From an uncultured Thermoanaerobaculia bacterium (GTDB lineage Bacteria; Acidobacteriota; Thermoanaerobaculia; Multivoradales; Multivoraceae), in contig OX638294.1 in the NCBI GenBank assembly GCA_951812325.1, positions 1,202,527 through 1,266,526 on the forward strand: DNA of 64,000 nucleotides, given 5' to 3'. Position 1 is the first letter of the stretch. Every line of letters starts with the position of its first letter. Shown in pieces: positions 60,294 through 64,000 of this stretch. Below the pieces are notes generated by a model. That model was given only the letters and a program-made list of their open reading frames with translations. It ran no database searches and had not been told where the DNA came from. The translations under genes were made by a program, and so were the position numbers.

Positions 60294-63000
60294 CGCGGCC
60301 TCTGGCCATGAAGGCTGCCGACTGGCACAGGATGACGAAACGCTCCAGGCACACCCCGTCGCTCGGCGCGGCGCCGGGCTCGAAGTCGGCACCCCTGTCG
60401 GCTCGAGACGCCCTGTCCCGTACCCGGTCGGCGCGGCGGCCGGCCCGCGGGCGGCGCGGCGCGCGGACCATTTCGCAGTAGCGCTCGAACAGGTCGGCCA
60501 TTTCGGCGCCGCGGCCCGCTTCGCCCCCGCTGACTGCGCCGTGCTCCACGAGGCGACGGATCTCCGACGCCATCGCCGCTCTCGGCAAGCTGTCGGAGGC
60601 GAGGGTCGGCGCCTCGGCCCGGAGCTTGTACGTCCAGCGGTCCGAGGCGCCGCCCTCGAACAGCTTCCGCAGACCGTCCACCCGTTCCACGAAGGGCCAT
60701 GGACAGTCTGCCGCGGCGCGCTCGCCCGACCGCCTCGCCGATACCAGCTGCATGCGGTCACGACCGGCGTCCTTCGCCGCCCGCTCGGCCCGGCGCGCCT
60801 CATCGAGCGCCTGACGGAGATCCGCGCGGAAGTGGACGATCGCCACGCCCGCGGACATCGATGCGTCAGCGCCCATCGTGATGCGGCGGGCTGCCGGGTT
60901 CACAACGGAGCGCCGCCAGCCGTCGCCGGCCGGATCGTCCGTGCCCGAGAACGCGCGGCGAAGAGCCAGGGCGCAGGCCAGCGAACCATCGACGGGGCAC
61001 AGGGCCAGCACGTCATCGCCGCCCGAGTAGATCGTTTCACCCTGGTGCTCCCGGACGATCCCCGGAGCGAACTCGGTGGCGAACGCGCCGAGGGCGCTGC
61101 TGATCGAGGCGTGAAGCGCCGGACCGACGTGACGCCTGGCGTCGAGCGCCGTGGCCGCCCCGGAACCGCCAAGCGCCTCGAAGTAGCCGCGGATCTTCTG
61201 ATGGACAAGATGGCGCAGCTGCGGGGTCCTGCGGCCCGCCAGCCACTCACCCAGCCGATCCCCATCCATCGCGATGACCGCATAGTAGGTCGGCGGCGGC
61301 GCCTGCCGACCCTTCGCCTCCCGGATCCGCCGCCACAGCTTGCCGGGAACCGGTCGCTCGTCCTCGCCACCTTCGTCGGGCCGATTCCAGTGCAGCCACT
61401 GGCCGCTCCAGACGCCGTGCTCGTCGCGTTCCGCGTCGGGATCGATCCCGGCCCGCCTGAGCCAGTTGCGCGCCGCGATCGTGGCGGTGTCCGGGAAGCG
61501 GAGAGTCTCCGGCTTGAGCTCAAGCTCCCGAGCGAGCCGCGCAGGGACCGCGAAGCGCTTCGTCAGCGCGAGAGCGCAGAAGCGCTCCCGGGGCCGCAGC
61601 CTGACGCCGTGCCAACTCGGGGAGCCCGGGACGGCCGCCTGCCGCCAGAACTCGTGCGAAGCGGCGAACTCCGCAGGCCCCATCTGTTCCCAGCTTCCGA
61701 ACAGCGAGCACTTTGGCGGTGACGGCCAGTCACTCGAGCCGGAAGAGGCGGGCACAGGACGCACGGAGCGTTCAGCGGCCATCTGGCGGGCCGAGACTTC
61801 CATCCGGGCCTGCCACCTGCCGGCATGGTTCTGCAGGTAACGCGGTCTGTGCTCGACCGGAATCGCCTCGCCCAGGGAACGGATCGCATGGTCGGGAACC
61901 TCACCGAGCAGACTGTCGAGCCGCTCGTCGTTCAGGTCGCTCTGCGGCGCCAGCGTGACGTGAAACTCGAAGGCGTCGTCGATCTGCCCCTCCCAGAATC
62001 GATCCCAGCCTGGCGACAGAGGGGAGAACCGGCGGTCGAGTTCTTCGCGGACCGCCTGCGCGAGACCCCGCCAGGCGGTGCGAACCGAGTCCAGGCACTC
62101 CTGCCGAAGCGCGCCGGCGTCGCTCCCGTCACGTCCCCAGGGCGCCAGGGCGACGAACCGGTGGGGCAACGAGGGCGCCCTCCGGGCGCTCGACGACGGC
62201 TTCGGCGCCCGGTCCGCCAGCCCGACCTCCCGGCGCAGCCACAGATCGACCAGCGGCGCGCCGCGCAGGGCCGGATAGACGAAGGCGGTCGGGCCGAACC
62301 GTTCGAGAACCGGCTTCATCGCATGGAACGCGAGCCAGGAGAGAATCGCGCTCCCGGTCCACAGGTCCCGGACGCTTCGCGACGCGGCGATGAACGGCTG
62401 CACCGGCCCGAGCGCGAACGAAAAGTACGCCATGCCGTGGCTTACGGACGTGGCGGAATGAAGGCCGGCCGTGATGTCGGCGTGTTGAAACAGGGTGTGG
62501 TCCGGGAGTCGGGTGTCGGCGGGCAGGCGGGCCGCGTCGCTGCCGAGTTCCTCCGCGACCCGGTCGGGCAGCAGCCGCCACAGCGCGAGGAAACGTTCCC
62601 GGGGGCCGGCCAGGCCGTCCACGATCCTGGCGATCAGGTCTTCGGCGCGGCCCGGGTCGATCGGTCGCCCGCCCACAGCCACCGCGGCGGCGCTCAAGGG
62701 GTGAATCAGGGAAAGGCCGTCAGCCGGCCCGACCGCCCGTTCGCCGCCGGCGCCGGCGCCGGCGGTCGGCATCGGCACCCGTTCGTGCATCGCAGCCAGG
62801 CGGTCGCCGAGGCTCGCAGCCCGCTTCATCTCGCCGGGAGAGACGTCACGCCCCAGCGCCGCGCTGGCGTAGCGGGCTGCGCGGCGCTCATGCCCCCGGA
62901 CGTCGAGCGCCTTGTCGAAGGGGTCGTGGAGGTAGACGAGAAGCAGGTCTTCCCAGCGCGCTGAAGGGCCTGGGCCAACCACAGGGGAGAGCGTGTTCAA
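60286..63000 (-). CDS. cmr2: Type III-B CRISPR Cas10 subunit Cmr2 (HD and cyclase)
   Basis: A 904-aa large subunit. The N-terminal HD nuclease region LVYLHDPFDKALDVRGHERR holds His25-Asp26 and closely resembles that of archaeal Cmr2. The first palm-like domain has YYAVIAMDGDRLGEWLAG; the second palm has the cyclase motif GGDD at residues 660-663 (ETIYSGGDDVLALC). Both DNase and cyclic-oligoadenylate synthesis residues therefore look intact, matching the presence of a CARF-HEPN effector downstream. The start is a TTG at 63000; an in-frame GTG six codons later is an alternative. It is the first gene of the operon, so the operon promoter should lie in 63001-63400. Confidence 0.95.
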   Translation of the reverse strand: MNTLSPVVGPGPSARWEDLLLVYLHDPFDKALDVRGHERRAARYASAALGRDVSPGEMKRAASLGDRLAAMHERVPMPTAGAGAGGERAVGPADGLSLIHPLSAAAVAVGGRPIDPGRAEDLIARIVDGLAGPRERFLALWRLLPDRVAEELGSDAARLPADTRLPDHTLFQHADITAGLHSATSVSHGMAYFSFALGPVQPFIAASRSVRDLWTGSAILSWLAFHAMKPVLERFGPTAFVYPALRGAPLVDLWLRREVGLADRAPKPSSSARRAPSLPHRFVALAPWGRDGSDAGALRQECLDSVRTAWRGLAQAVREELDRRFSPLSPGWDRFWEGQIDDAFEFHVTLAPQSDLNDERLDSLLGEVPDHAIRSLGEAIPVEHRPRYLQNHAGRWQARMEVSARQMAAERSVRPVPASSGSSDWPSPPKCSLFGSWEQMGPAEFAASHEFWRQAAVPGSPSWHGVRLRPRERFCALALTKRFAVPARLARELELKPETLRFPDTATIAARNWLRRAGIDPDAERDEHGVWSGQWLHWNRPDEGGEDERPVPGKLWRRIREAKGRQAPPPTYYAVIAMDGDRLGEWLAGRRTPQLRHLVHQKIRGYFEALGGSGAATALDARRHVGPALHASISSALGAFATEFAPGIVREHQGETIYSGGDDVLALCPVDGSLACALALRRAFSGTDDPAGDGWRRSVVNPAARRITMGADASMSAGVAIVHFRADLRQALDEARRAERAAKDAGRDRMQLVSARRSGERAAADCPWPFVERVDGLRKLFEGGASDRWTYKLRAEAPTLASDSLPRAAMASEIRRLVEHGAVSGGEAGRGAEMADLFERYCEMVRAPRRPRAGRRADRVRDRASRADRGADFEPGAAPSDGVCLERFVILCQSAAFMARGRDD

Positions 63001-63640
63001 GCGGCGGATCGTAACAAGGCGATCATCATCCCCGCGTCATGTTCCGTTCGCGGCCACCGTGACCACTCCCGAGTGGCCGGATGAGACACCTGCTGCCCCC
63101 GTCTGTTCGCTGCGCGCTTCCTTGCGCGGCTGCTCAACCGCAGCGCTGCGAATGCTCCCGGAGGAGCAGCCTGGTCCCATACGAAGGTGAGCCTGAACGG
63201 CGGCTGATCGGGAGTTGAGCCGGGAGAGTGGGTCGGGGCGGTTTTCCGGTTGCTGATCGCAGCAAAGCGGAGGTCGGCGCCAGGGACCAACGGTAGCGCG
63301 GGGTCCGCGAGGCCGCGGCCGCTCCACGAAACGGAAGTCGACCAGCGAACTGCCGGCCATCAAGTCGCAGACCTCGTCCAGGGTCATCCGCCAACGATCC
63401 CCAACACCCGCTCAGGCTCATCTCTCGTGGGATGGACATCGCCCCTTCAGGCTGATCTGTCATGGGACAGGCTGGAGCTTGACAGCGCAGTGTCGATTTC
63501 CTAGCCTCTGCGCCCGCTCCAACTCCGGCAGCAATCATGTTCCTGCAACCCTTCTCCTGCCCCGGCCTCTTTGAAGCCGGCGTGCGCGCAAGCGCACCGA
63601 ACGCGATGAGATCGCGGGGTACCTGTTCGGGCGGGCCGTC
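63001..63640. other. Upstream region of the cmr operon, no clear gene
   Basis: Minus-strand frames such as MTLDEVCDLMAGSSLVDFRFV (start 63387) run towards cmr2 but soon become Arg/Pro-rich and show no family. They may be a decayed mobile-element gene. The region must include the promoter of the cmr operon; GTTCAAGCGGCGGATCGTAAC (plus strand, partly shown) adjoins the cmr2 start, without obvious -35/-10 boxes. Confidence 0.35.
63413..63472. repeat. Pair of short direct repeats 36 bp apart
   Basis: CAGGCTCATCTCTCGTGGGA (63413 onward) and CAGGCTGATCTGTCATGGGA (63449 onward) differ at three positions. They resemble the repeated protein-binding sites seen at the ends of some insertion sequences, but no such element was identified. 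Confidence 0.5.
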
Positions 63641-63775
63641 CTCGTCGGGCAGGCCGTCGTGGTCGGACGGGCCGTCGTTGTCCGACGGGCCGTCGTTGTC
63701 GAACAGGACGTCGTTGTCGGAGGGGACGCTGTCGTCGGACGGGACGTTGTCGTCGGGCAGGCGGCTGGGCTCGAC
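63640..63775. repeat. Degenerate 18-bp-type minisatellite
   Basis: About seven degenerate units of the kind GTCGTTGTCCGACGGGCC. On the minus strand one frame reads DNDGPS and DHDGLPDEDG; on the plus strand RRAVVV. Neither frame belongs to a recognisable gene. Confidence 0.7.
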
Positions 63776-63869
63776 CGCTTCCCTCGGCAAGGGTCGCTGC
63801 CGCGGCGCGAAGCGTCCGGGACACGACCCCGGGTGACCTGGCAGATCGAGAACGCGACATTCTCTGAGC

Positions 63870-63904
63870 GGCCGGCCATCCAGGAGGATGAGCCGGCCTT
63901 TTTT
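63870..63904 (+). terminator. Candidate rho-independent terminator
   Basis: A 7-bp stem (GGCCGGC, 63870-63876, with GCCGGCC, 63892-63898) and 15-base loop are followed by six T residues (63899-63904), rare in this GC-rich sequence. It would stop plus-strand transcription; no plus-strand gene is evident just upstream. Confidence 0.5.
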
Positions 63905-63962
63905 CTTGCACCGCCTTAGCACCGCCGCCTTGCTGAACGCCCAGACCAACCGAGGAATGACC

Positions 63963-64000
63963 ATGGAATTGCAGACCACAAGCGCCCGGTCCGAGTGCCC
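63963..64000 (+). CDS. Possible start of a gene running out of the window
   Basis: ATGGAATTGCAGACC follows a GAGGA-like site (63951-63955) and stays open to the window edge (MELQTTSARSEC). Twelve codons are too few to identify it; it could be chance. Confidence 0.25.
   Translation, partial: MELQTTSARSEC

Noticed and set aside
1..64000. tRNA, rRNA or riboswitch genes
   Set aside because: No cloverleaf, rRNA segment or known riboswitch core was recognised in the intergenic regions by eye.

Overview
The window is about 64 kb of high-GC bacterial DNA with dense coding on both strands. The gene content suggests an Acidobacteriota genome, possibly Thermoanaerobaculia-like. The pointers are two secreted VWFA-related proteins (one fused to a GWxTD domain), a DUF1592-DUF1552 pair with a CxxCH haem site and a Tat signal, several secreted PQQ-type beta-propellers, a remnant of a short SGLLWFF-type secreted domain, and many Tat or Sec exported enzymes. 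This assignment is an inference; there is no rRNA gene or other phylogenetic marker here.

Layout. 0-6 kb: a molybdenum hydroxylase large subunit, a polytopic membrane protein and a SAM methyltransferase. 6.2-9.5 kb: a cluster resembling xoxF-xoxJ-xoxG, with a PQQ alcohol dehydrogenase, a periplasmic binding protein and a c-type cytochrome with an unusual CxxxCH site. 9.5-18.3 kb: two near-identical divergent modules of a Fic enzyme and a coiled-coil PD-(D/E)XK-type nuclease. They flank a Kelch/PQQ double propeller and an enolase-superfamily enzyme. The second copy carries scars of the dehydrogenase cluster, so it derives from the first. 18.5-35.3 kb: metabolic and exported genes, including glyoxalase II, an amidohydrolase, an acyl-CoA carboxyltransferase, the GWxTD-VWA protein, a nonsense-interrupted tag, a PQQ propeller, an esterase, a ferredoxin, an ABC-2 exporter, a PfkB kinase and a DegT aminotransferase. 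35.4-46.7 kb: a truncated ATPase, the DUF1552/DUF1592 pair, an M23 peptidase, a VOC protein, membrane and hydrolase genes, a VWA protein, MOSC and rhodanese.

46.9-63 kb is a type III-B CRISPR locus on the minus strand. The operon reads cmr2 (Cas10, HD and GGDD intact), cmr3, cmr4, cmr5, a single cmr6-cmr1 fusion gene, a CARF-HEPN ribonuclease, cas1 and cas2. A leader and a 19-repeat array follow, transcribed in the same direction. cas6 lies beyond the distal end of the array, separated by a Uma2-family gene and by remnants of an IS5-type transposase and an HNH gene. Almost every junction in the operon is a short overlap, so the complex, its cyclic-oligoadenylate-activated effector and the adaptation pair are probably translated as one coupled unit.

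A pattern across the window is unexplained: tandem duplications of about 20-120 bp repeatedly span or touch stop codons. Examples are at 18.1, 27.2, 29.0, 33.8, 40.1 and 53.2 kb. Separate in-frame minisatellites with 15- or 21-bp units lie inside unrelated genes. The cas1 case has produced a 32-codon minicistron between the CARF-HEPN gene and cas1.
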